Shown: piece after piece, positions 5,142 through 11,229 of the stretch
Numbering within the stretch: the first letter of the stretch is position 1
Layout of the letters: each line of letters starts with the position of its first letter
Origin: Intestinibacter sp034113885
Lineage (GTDB): Bacteria; Bacillota; Clostridia; Peptostreptococcales; Peptostreptococcaceae
Assembly: GCF_034113885.1 (NCBI RefSeq)
Contig: NZ_JAXEWM010000233.1
Coordinates: 1-11,706, forward strand
DNA: 11,706 bases
Reading direction: 5' to 3'
Notes under the pieces: model-generated
Databases searched by the model: none
The model's input: only the letters and a program-made list of their open reading frames with translations
Told to the model about the DNA's origin: nothing
Made by a program: the position numbers and the translations under genes

Positions 5142-5600
5142 ATGGGAATTTTTGATGCATTAGGTGGAATTGCAAGGGGTGCTATGGATGCAGCTAGAAA
5201 AAGTCAAGAGGAATCAAGACAAGCATATGAAAAAGGGAAAAGGATGAATTATAAAGAATTAGTAAGAGCATGTAAGAATGGAACACTTAGTCAAAAAACA
5301 GGATATAATAAAGCTCTTAAAGAAATGATTAAAGAACTAAGTAAGGATATGTCATATGATGAATTAGTTTATGCTTGTGAGTCTGCATCAGTACCTGTTG
5401 AAAGAAAATGCTATGGTAGATTAGTTATAGATGAAATTGATAGAAAGAGTAAATATATGTCAGATAGAGAAGTAGCAGATAAATTTGAAGATGCATTTAC
5501 ATCAATTGAAAAAAACGGATATGCTAAAGTTCTTGAAAAAAGAGGGTACTTGGAAAAGAACAGTGAAGGGAAGTATAAGAGAACATCAAAAAGACTATAG
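5142..5600 (+). CDS. Hypothetical protein with three helical repeat-like units
   Basis: 152 residues, basic, no convincing transmembrane segment. The first ~20 residues (MGIFDALGGIARGAMDAARK) can form an amphipathic helix. Three loosely similar units follow, starting at MNYKELVRAC (about residue 35), MSYDELVYAC (about 70) and MSDREVADKF (about 106), each followed some 12-15 residues later by a GY/CYGR-type stretch. This suggests a repeated helical hairpin of about 36 residues. No family is recognised. AGGAGGG stands 9 bases before the ATG. It probably shares the operator-controlled promoter of the 4908 HTH gene and ends at the terminator at 5650, so it is the only non-regulator in that unit and the likely output of the switch. 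Confidence 0.8.
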   Translation: MGIFDALGGIARGAMDAARKSQEESRQAYEKGKRMNYKELVRACKNGTLSQKTGYNKALKEMIKELSKDMSYDELVYACESASVPVERKCYGRLVIDEIDRKSKYMSDREVADKFEDAFTSIEKNGYAKVLEKRGYLEKNSEGKYKRTSKRL

Positions 5601-5649
5601 TTTTAGCTTGAAAACAAAAACAATAAATTATTAAATGAATAACAAAAAT

Positions 5650-5684
5650 AGCCTTTTACTAAAAAAGTAAGGGGCTTTTTTTAT
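5650..5684 (+). terminator. Rho-independent terminator of the HTH/hypothetical unit
   Basis: An 11-bp stem (AGCCTTTTACT 5650-5660 with 5666-5676, two U-G pairs), 5-base A loop, then a run of seven T within 5676-5682. Confidence 0.88.
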
Positions 5685-5734
5685 TGCAAAAACTCAACTT
5701 TCAACACTTTTACAAATGTTCTTTAAAAATATTA

Positions 5735-5813
5735 TTGCAAAAAATCCAAAATATGCTATTATATAAGTATAAACAAATGACAATAAAAATAAAAAAACTG
5801 TCAAATGACAATA
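5735..5813 (+). promoter_or_regulatory. Promoter and candidate operator repeats of the aldolase operon
   Basis: TTGCAA (5735-5740), 16-base spacer, TATTAT (5757-5762) preceded by TGC, an extended -10. Downstream of the expected start, a 12-base direct repeat CAAATGACAATA occurs at 5774-5785 and 5802-5813, and the second copy is part of an inverted repeat TGTCA-AA-TGACA (5799-5810). This position suits a SorC/CggR-type repressor acting as a roadblock. Which protein binds is inferred from the nearby SorC gene. Confidence 0.5.
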
Positions 5814-5848
5814 ATATAAATTTTATATACTTGAAAGGGGTTAAAAAA

Positions 5849-6697
5849 ATGATCGTTACTTCAAAAGAACTTTACAAAATCGCACAAAAAAATAATTTCG
5901 CAATACCAGCAGCAAACTACATAGATGCTCTTTCAGCAGCAGCACACGTAGAAGTTGCAGAAAAATTAGGACTTCCACTAATATTGGAATTTGCTCAAGC
6001 ACATGAAACTTTACTTCCATTTGAAGATGGACTAGAAATCGGAAAATACTATGCTGAAAAAGCTAAAGTCCCAGTAGTTCTACATTTAGACCATGGAACA
6101 ACTAAAGAAAGAATATTCCAAGCTATAGACTTCGGATTTAGATCAGTTATGATAGATGCATCTTCATACAGCTTTGAAGAAAACGTAAAAAGAACAAAAG
6201 AAATCGTTGACTATGCTCATTTAAGAGGAGTAGTTGTAGAAGCTGAAATAGGACATGTTGGTCAAGGGGAAGAATACGATGACAAAGACAGCAACGATAA
6301 CATATACACAACAGCAGCAGAAGCTAAAGCATTTGTTGAAGCTACAGGAGTTGACTCATTAGCAATATCTATAGGAACTGCTCATGGTTCATACAAATCT
6401 CAAGCAACACCAGTTATAGATTTCGATAGATTAAAAGAAATCGCAGCTACAATAGATACTCCATTAGTTTTACATGGTGGTTCTTCTTCAGGAGATGAAA
6501 ACTTAAATAAATGTGCAACAAACGGAATAAGCAAGGTAAACATCTACACTGACTTATGTGTTGCAGCTCACAAAAAAGTTCAAGAATCAGACTGCAAAAA
6601 CTACCATGAAATAAAAGCAGCTATGAAACAAGGAATGATGGACTGCTTAGAACATTACTATGAAGTATTTGAAACTAAAAAATTCAACAATAAATAA
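5849..6697 (+). CDS. Class II fructose-bisphosphate-type aldolase, divergent subfamily
   Basis: 282 residues, the usual length for class IIB aldolases of the FbaA/GatY/KbaY group, zinc enzymes that split ketose phosphates into dihydroxyacetone phosphate and an aldehyde. Active-site residues are present: HLDHGTT with D81 (proton transfer) and H82 (Zn), H179 in GTAHGSY (Zn), H209 in LHGGSSSG (Zn and phosphate loop) and KVNIYTDL near 229-236. Several motifs depart from common FBA/TBP aldolases: ANYID near residue 22 where N-x-x-N is usual, EIGHVGQGE where G-x-x-GG is usual, and NIYTDL rather than NVATEL. The substrate may therefore differ from fructose 1,6-bisphosphate. The ATG at 5849 has GAAAGGGG 8 bases upstream; longer in-frame starts would run through the upstream terminator. 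First gene of an operon with a TPI homologue and a YjbQ homologue. Confidence 0.9.
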   Translation: MIVTSKELYKIAQKNNFAIPAANYIDALSAAAHVEVAEKLGLPLILEFAQAHETLLPFEDGLEIGKYYAEKAKVPVVLHLDHGTTKERIFQAIDFGFRSVMIDASSYSFEENVKRTKEIVDYAHLRGVVVEAEIGHVGQGEEYDDKDSNDNIYTTAAEAKAFVEATGVDSLAISIGTAHGSYKSQATPVIDFDRLKEIAATIDTPLVLHGGSSSGDENLNKCATNGISKVNIYTDLCVAAHKKVQESDCKNYHEIKAAMKQGMMDCLEHYYEVFETKKFNNK

Positions 6698-6773
6698 GAA
6701 TTATAAATGTAAGTAAACTAAAATATCGATAAATAAAAATAGAAATTAACAAAAAAATCAAGGGGGTATAGAA

Positions 6774-7469
6774 ATGGCAAAGGCTCAAACACCATTTTTA
6801 GTAGTAAATCCAAAATCATATTTATATGGAGAAAAAAGCTTAGAATTAGCTAAAGCAGCAGATAAAGTAGCAAAAGAAACAGGAATCCAAATATACTTTA
6901 CTTGCCCATTTGCTGATATTCGTTACATAAAAGAAAACACAGAAAACATAATAGTTACAGCTCAACATATGGATCCTTTAACTCCAGGTCGTGGAATGGG
7001 ACATGTTTTAGGGGAATCTTTAAAAGAAGCTGGAGCAGAAGCAGTTTTCCTAAATCATGCAGAACACGCTATGACAATAAGCCAATTATCAGCAACTATA
7101 AATAGAGCTAAAGAATTAGGAATAATAGTAATAGCATGTGCAGACTCAGTTGCAGAAGCAGTTGCTATATCTAAATTAAACCCAGAAATATTATTAGCTG
7201 AACCAACAGAATTAATCGGAACAGGTACAGTAGCAGACGACAGCTACATGGTAGAAACAATAGAAAAACTTCACGAAGCAAACCCAGATGTATTAGTTAT
7301 GATAGCTTCAGGCGTATCTACAGCAGATGATGTTTATCATATATTAAAATTAGGTGCTGACGGAACAGGAGCAACTAGCGGAATATTAAAAGCTCCAAGT
7401 CCAGCAGGTAGAATCCAAGAATGGGCAGATGCAGTTATAAAATTACAAAACGAAAAGGCAGGTAAATAA
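6774..7469 (+). CDS. Triosephosphate-isomerase homologue, archaeal-like short form
   Basis: 231 residues, shorter than standard bacterial TPI (about 250) and close to archaeal TPI in size and motifs. Visible residues: N12 and K14 in VNPKSY, H95 in LNHAEH, the likely catalytic E143 in AEPTELIGTG, then ASGVST (178-182) and ATSG (200-203) as phosphate-binding loops. Family role: interconversion of dihydroxyacetone phosphate and glyceraldehyde 3-phosphate; related bacterial paralogues isomerise other ketose or aldose phosphates such as erythrulose phosphates. AGGGGGT precedes the ATG by 6 bases. It lies 76 bases after the aldolase gene with no terminator between, and 1 base before the YjbQ homologue. 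Its place after an aldolase suggests it handles one of the cleavage products. The glycolytic gene is probably elsewhere; exact substrate unknown. Confidence 0.85.
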   Translation: MAKAQTPFLVVNPKSYLYGEKSLELAKAADKVAKETGIQIYFTCPFADIRYIKENTENIIVTAQHMDPLTPGRGMGHVLGESLKEAGAEAVFLNHAEHAMTISQLSATINRAKELGIIVIACADSVAEAVAISKLNPEILLAEPTELIGTGTVADDSYMVETIEKLHEANPDVLVMIASGVSTADDVYHILKLGADGTGATSGILKAPSPAGRIQEWADAVIKLQNEKAGK

Positions 7470-7470
7470 T

Positions 7471-7995
7471 ATGAAATTATATAAAGAACAAATAGTACTT
7501 ACTTCACATGGAAAAACTCCAAGTTATTTTGATATAACACCACAAGTTAAAGAAGCAATAGCTAAAAGTGGCGTAAAAGAAGGTATATGTACAGTTTTAA
7601 CTGCACATACAACTTGTTCAGTATTCTTTGAAGAATTCGTTCATGACTATACAGAAAGTGGAGATGAATTCCTACAAGTTGACTTAAACAACGTTCTTGA
7701 AAAAATAATCCCAAATCAAACTGATTACGGTCAATACACTTACCCAGGTGAAAAACACTACGAAGCAGTTGAATCTTGGCCAGATGCTGAAGTTTATCTT
7801 CCAGGAGGAGATAGAACTCAATTATTTAACTGTGACGCTCACTTAAAATCAACTATACTAGGTTCTAGTGAAACTTTTGAAGTAGCTGATGGAAAATTAG
7901 GTGTTGGTACAACAGGATATATTTACTTTGTTGACTTTGATCGTACTCGTTCAAGACAAAGAAAATGTAAAATAATCATAATAGGAGAAGAATAA
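7471..7995 (+). CDS. YjbQ/UPF0047-family protein, long divergent form
   Basis: 174 residues versus about 135-140 for most YjbQ proteins. The family core is clear: TAHTTCSVFFEE (residues 44-55), NCDAHLKSTILGSSETFEVADGKLGVGT (120-147 region) and VDFDRTRSRQRK near the end. Two differences stand out: an extra ~30-residue stretch around 75-115 (NQTDYGQYTYPGEKHYEAVE) and GTTGYIYF where most members have GTWQ. The family has a bound metal at conserved His/Asp residues in solved structures, and E. coli YjbQ shows weak thiamine-phosphate synthase activity; the true role is open. The start is 1 base after the TPI-homologue stop and its RBS-like AGGCAGG lies inside that gene, so translation is probably coupled. 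It is the last gene of the operon. Family firm, function unknown. Confidence 0.85.
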   Translation: MKLYKEQIVLTSHGKTPSYFDITPQVKEAIAKSGVKEGICTVLTAHTTCSVFFEEFVHDYTESGDEFLQVDLNNVLEKIIPNQTDYGQYTYPGEKHYEAVESWPDAEVYLPGGDRTQLFNCDAHLKSTILGSSETFEVADGKLGVGTTGYIYFVDFDRTRSRQRKCKIIIIGEE

Positions 7996-8015
7996 TACTA
8001 CACCCTGTATTTTGA

Positions 8016-8053
8016 AAAAAGTGAGTTCTGGAGCGGAGCTCACTTTTTATTTA
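8016..8053 (+). terminator. Rho-independent terminator of the aldolase operon
   Basis: A 13-bp stem (8016-8028 with 8036-8048: AAAAAGTGAG with its complement, extended by UUC/GAG with one U-G pair), 7-base loop TGGAGCG, then a U-rich tail. It is 20 bases past the YjbQ stop. Confidence 0.9.
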
Positions 8054-8160
8054 TAGGAACTTTATATTAATTTGAAATTATGGATAATCTGTGTGTAATA
8101 GATAAAAACAAGAAGTGATGAAATACTATAAGTTTTATTCAATATATACTCGATCTAGAA

Positions 8161-8465
8161 CCATTGTAAATATGTTTAAGGATTTTGTGACATATGTATG
8201 AAAAAAATTTTGTTGCGACAAAATATTTAAATAATTATTTAACATGGTTTAAATTTTTATTTATAAGTAGGAAATATAAAGAATTTAATCGAATAAAGGA
8301 ATTATTTATGGAATTAGCGACGAGAGATCTTTATATTACCCAGTATATGATAAAAAATAGATTTGTAGAGTTATTATAATGAATAAATTTTATATTATTT
8401 ATTTTACATAGATACATATTTAGAACTATAATTGTTCACAAAGTTATTAAACATATTTACAATGG
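8161..8465. mobile_element. MITE-like element with 30-bp terminal inverted repeats
   Basis: Bases 8161-8190 and 8436-8465 are inverted copies matching at 27 of 30 positions; the outer 19 bases (CCATTGTAAATATGTTTAA and complement) are perfect. Outside the repeats the flanks diverge at once, as expected for element ends, but no target-site duplication is visible. The right end recurs at 925-954 (28 of 30). The inside holds one 61-codon reading frame and no recognisable transposase, so movement would need a transposase supplied elsewhere. A paired regulatory or RNA-structure role is the alternative. Confidence 0.6.
8194..8379 (+). CDS. Possible small protein inside the MITE-like element, unknown
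   Basis: 61 residues, basic and rich in aromatic residues (KYLNNYLTWFKFLFISRKYKE early, then MELATRDLYITQYMIKNRF), no recognised family. An AAGGA stands 11 bases upstream of the ATG and lies within the left terminal repeat; the bases making it are exactly those that differ from the right repeat. No good promoter is seen. It could be a real small gene, a decayed transposase fragment, or chance in AT-rich DNA. Confidence 0.35.
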   Translation: MYEKNFVATKYLNNYLTWFKFLFISRKYKEFNRIKELFMELATRDLYITQYMIKNRFVELL

Positions 8466-8540
8466 CAGAGGATAGAGTAGTAGCTTCGCTAGAGATAGAT
8501 GTGATTAAAAAAACTATTTTGTTTAGTATATTTTTATTTT

Positions 8541-8591
8541 AGGGAAAAGTTATGCTATAATTTTAAACAGATTATTAATTATTGTAAGGAG
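8541..8591 (+). promoter_or_regulatory. Promoter and RBS of the SorC-type regulator gene
   Basis: Extended -10 box TGCTATAAT (TATAAT 8556-8561) without a good -35 hexamer (TTTATT at 17 bases), followed by AAGGAG at 8586-8591, 9 bases before the ATG. Confidence 0.55.
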
Positions 8592-8600
8592 TAAATTTTT

Positions 8601-9587
8601 ATGGCACAAAATAATTTATCTAATAAATCGGAAAATTATGAGGATATGCTGATTTATATAGCTGAGTTATACTATCTAAAGGGTTTATCTCAACAGCAAA
8701 TAGCAGATATAACTCATCAATCTAGAACAAATATTTCGCGCCTTCTTAAAATATGTGTAGAAAAGGGAATCGTGGAATTTAGGATAAAAAAACCAACTGG
8801 CAAGAGAGTTTATACAGCATCTCAGCTTGAACAGATGTTTAATCTAAAAAAAGCGATAGTAGTTCCAAATGGAGGAACATCAGAACAGCTAAGAAGAAGG
8901 GTAGCAGTAGAGGCTGGGGAGTATTTGGGAAGTATCTTAAAGGACGATATTTTGATTGGGATAAACTGGGGGTCTACAGTATACGAGATAGTTAAAAATT
9001 TTACTGTGGATCGTAAATACGATATAGATGTAATCCAGTTATTAGGAGGTGTCAATTCTAAGCTACGTGATGCTGACGGTCAACATATACTTCAAGCCTT
9101 TTCGTCAAATTTTAATGGAACAGGATATATTTTAAATGCGCCTTTTATAGTTCAAAATAAAGAAATAAAGCAATTGTTGATGCAAGAGCCACCTATAAAG
9201 GAGCATTTTTCAAAAATGAAAAAAACTGATATCGCAATTCTAGGAATAGGAAACCACACGCCTCAATCATCTATATATAACTCTGGATATCTGACTGATG
9301 AGGAAATGGAGATGCTAAAAAACGACGATGCAGTTACAGATATTTGTGGGTATGGCATAGATATCGAGGGAAATCCAGTTGAAACTGTGACTACAGGAAG
9401 AATAATAGGGATTGAATTAGATATTTTGAAGACTATACCAGTTCGCATCGGCTGTTTATCTGGGGTTGAAAAATCTCAGGCTGTACTCGGTGCGCTTCGA
9501 GGCGGATATATAAATGTTTTGGTTATCGATGAGGAAACTGCCAACGCTGTTATGATAGCAGAGGTCGATAATAAGCATAGTAAATAA
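8601..9587 (+). CDS. SorC-family sugar-phosphate-responsive transcription regulator
   Basis: 328 residues, typical for the SorC/DeoR-like family (310-340). Residues ~12-60 form the N-terminal HTH (YYLKGLSQQQIADITHQSRT, then NISRLLKICVEKGIVEFRI). From about residue 85 on follows the NagB/RpiA-like effector domain: GINWGSTVYEIV, DVIQLLGGVNS, DIAILGIGN, GYGIDIEGNPV and the near-terminal KSQAVLGALRGGYINVLVIDEETA. Family knowledge: these are tetrameric repressors or activators that bind phosphorylated sugars (CggR binds fructose 1,6-bisphosphate). The gene has its own promoter and ends in its own terminator. It follows the aldolase/TPI/YjbQ operon and is the obvious candidate regulator of it, acting at the repeats at 5774-5813; an intermediate of that pathway would be the effector. 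That link is inference from position. Confidence 0.92.
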   Translation: MAQNNLSNKSENYEDMLIYIAELYYLKGLSQQQIADITHQSRTNISRLLKICVEKGIVEFRIKKPTGKRVYTASQLEQMFNLKKAIVVPNGGTSEQLRRRVAVEAGEYLGSILKDDILIGINWGSTVYEIVKNFTVDRKYDIDVIQLLGGVNSKLRDADGQHILQAFSSNFNGTGYILNAPFIVQNKEIKQLLMQEPPIKEHFSKMKKTDIAILGIGNHTPQSSIYNSGYLTDEEMEMLKNDDAVTDICGYGIDIEGNPVETVTTGRIIGIELDILKTIPVRIGCLSGVEKSQAVLGALRGGYINVLVIDEETANAVMIAEVDNKHSK

Positions 9588-9603
9588 TAAGTGTGAAATT
9601 TAA

Positions 9604-9650
9604 AAAGGTTGTCGCAAAAATTAAATTTGTCGGCAACCTTTGATTTTTGA
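9604..9650. terminator. Bidirectional terminator between the SorC gene and the PucR-type gene
   Basis: An 11-bp stem (AAAGGTTGTCG 9604-9614 with 9631-9641, one wobble pair), 16-base loop. A T-rich tail follows on the plus strand and a U-run precedes on the minus strand (9602-9606 as A). It serves two convergent genes. Confidence 0.8.
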
Positions 9651-9660
9651 ATTTATTTTA

Positions 9661-11214
9661 TTATGTATTTGAAATAAAATCCAAAGCAATATAAGAGAGT
9701 TTAAGTCTTATAATATAATTTAAATTATCCAAATCCATACCATAAAGAGCATTTATTTTATTTAAGCGGTATTTTAATGTGTTGTAGTGGATATGAAGTT
9801 CATCTGCAGCTTTTTTTATATTTCCGTTGTTGTTTATAAAAGCTTTAAGTGTTTGCACATATTCTTCACTAGCTGAATTTAAAAACTCTATAAAATTTAA
9901 ATCTACTATATTGTTAGTATTTTTATTTGTTAAAAAGCTATAAACGAGATTAGTCAGCATAAAATCAGAATAATAAAATATAGGCTTTTTAGAATCTGAA
10001 TCATTAGAGAAATCTATAGCCTTTAATGTCTGTTCATATGCTAATTTTGTATTATGTAAATTAAAGAAAATATCGCTGATTCCTACAACTAATTTGTATC
10101 TTTTACATAAATCTAAAAAATGCTCAGACTCTATTTTTGAGTTATTTGGATATTTTTTATCCTGAGTAATATATAATACACATATTTGTTTTTCGTATAT
10201 AAAAACAAGCTGATTATAAAATAATGACTTTATTAAATCGTATAAATTTTTTAAATCACTAGAAGTAGTATCTTTATCAATAAAATTAATATTGATTAAA
10301 AAGAAATTAGAGTGCAAATCTAAATTTAAAATCTCACATGTTTTTTCTAAAAAATAAGGTTTAACATTATATGATGATAATAAATAATAAAATATAGAAT
10401 CAAGCTGACAATTATTACAATAGCTAAAACGAGGATCATTTATTATTGCTGGTGCTAATAATTTTTTTAGAGTATTAACAAGCTTTATATCATCTCTATT
10501 AAAAGGTTTATTTGATTCTAGTATATATAAATAAGCCATATCTAAATTATTGATTTTTATAGGGCATAAAAGAATCCTATGGTCCATTATATCTAAATAA
10601 TCTATAATATGGGGATTGTTTTCTTTAGATATAGATTGTAAAAATTTAATGTCGTAATAAATTTTATCTAAATAATTGGGATCGGGATAATTATTTATTA
10701 TATAATTTTCCCAAATACTATCATTTATTTTACTGTCTCCAGTATTACAAGCACATAGATAATTAGCAGCATTTGTCATTATTATTGGGTTTTTTAAGTA
10801 TTCATATATTATATCTATTAAAGTATCAATACTTCCATTTTTTGAAATCGCAGAGATAATATTATTAGAAGAAGCTATAATATTAGCTTTTACATTTATT
10901 ACAGCCTGTAAGTCTTCTAATAATCTGTATAGGCTTATTTTATTCTGTTCTAACATTAAAATATTACAGTTTTTTAATTTGAATAAATCGCATTCATTAT
11001 CCACATCGACAATAATTAACAAATTTATAATTTTATCTGGAGAAAAATCTTTCGGAAAATTAGACAATTTACATATATAAAGGCTATATGAATTAAGATT
11101 ATCGAAGTCATTTTCTATATAATAATAGTTGGAGATATTTATATTTTTTGCCATTATTACCAAAGGATTTTTTGAAGATAATTTTGCTGATATTTCATTA
11201 AAAGTTGCAGACAA
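9661..11214 (-). CDS. PucR/CdaR-type transcription regulator
   Basis: 517 residues. The C-terminal ~65 residues are the PucR-type HTH (NGNIKKAADELHIHYNTLKYRLNKINALYG). Before it, around residues 370-400, YKLVVGISDIFFNLHNTKLAYEQTLKAIDF matches the GGDEF-like CdaR domain that precedes the HTH in this family. The N-terminal ~300 residues have alternating hydrophobic strands and helices; a PucR-type N-terminal domain and a GAF-like part are possible but not certain. Family members activate genes for purine, amino-acid, sugar-acid or polyamine breakdown. The start is a TTG at 11214, supported by AAGGAGG 7 bases upstream. It lies 15 bases downstream of a second gene of the same type, so both are cotranscribed. 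No target gene is visible here. Confidence 0.85.
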   Translation of the reverse strand: MSATFNEISAKLSSKNPLVIMAKNINISNYYYIENDFDNLNSYSLYICKLSNFPKDFSPDKIINLLIIVDVDNECDLFKLKNCNILMLEQNKISLYRLLEDLQAVINVKANIIASSNNIISAISKNGSIDTLIDIIYEYLKNPIIMTNAANYLCACNTGDSKINDSIWENYIINNYPDPNYLDKIYYDIKFLQSISKENNPHIIDYLDIMDHRILLCPIKINNLDMAYLYILESNKPFNRDDIKLVNTLKKLLAPAIINDPRFSYCNNCQLDSIFYYLLSSYNVKPYFLEKTCEILNLDLHSNFFLININFIDKDTTSSDLKNLYDLIKSLFYNQLVFIYEKQICVLYITQDKKYPNNSKIESEHFLDLCKRYKLVVGISDIFFNLHNTKLAYEQTLKAIDFSNDSDSKKPIFYYSDFMLTNLVYSFLTNKNTNNIVDLNFIEFLNSASEEYVQTLKAFINNNGNIKKAADELHIHYNTLKYRLNKINALYGMDLDNLNYIIRLKLSYIALDFISNT

Positions 11215-11229
11215 AATAAGTCCTCCTTT

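Larger units (their letters stand above)
7996..8600. other. 605-base intergenic region between the YjbQ homologue and the SorC gene
   Basis: It holds, in order, the operon terminator (8016-8053), about 100 bases in which nothing is recognised (8054-8160), the 305-bp inverted-repeat element with a small reading frame (8161-8465), and the promoter and RBS of the SorC gene (8533-8591). No tRNA, riboswitch or other RNA gene is recognised. Confidence 0.6.

Noticed and set aside
4050..5600. Prophage or integrative element around the HTH genes
   Set aside because: No integrase, structural gene or attachment-site repeats are visible; only the regulator layout is phage-like.
5684..5848. A 55-codon N-terminal extension of the aldolase
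   Set aside because: It would start in the T-run of the upstream terminator, pass through the promoter and has no ribosome binding site; the ATG at 5849 has a good one and gives the family length.
5685..5848. Riboswitch in the aldolase operon leader
   Set aside because: The leader is AT-rich without conserved riboswitch cores or a terminator/antiterminator pair; repeats at 5774-5813 look like protein sites.
8822..9448. Two minus-strand frames opposite the SorC gene
   Set aside because: Shadows of a well-conserved coding frame, without start signals.
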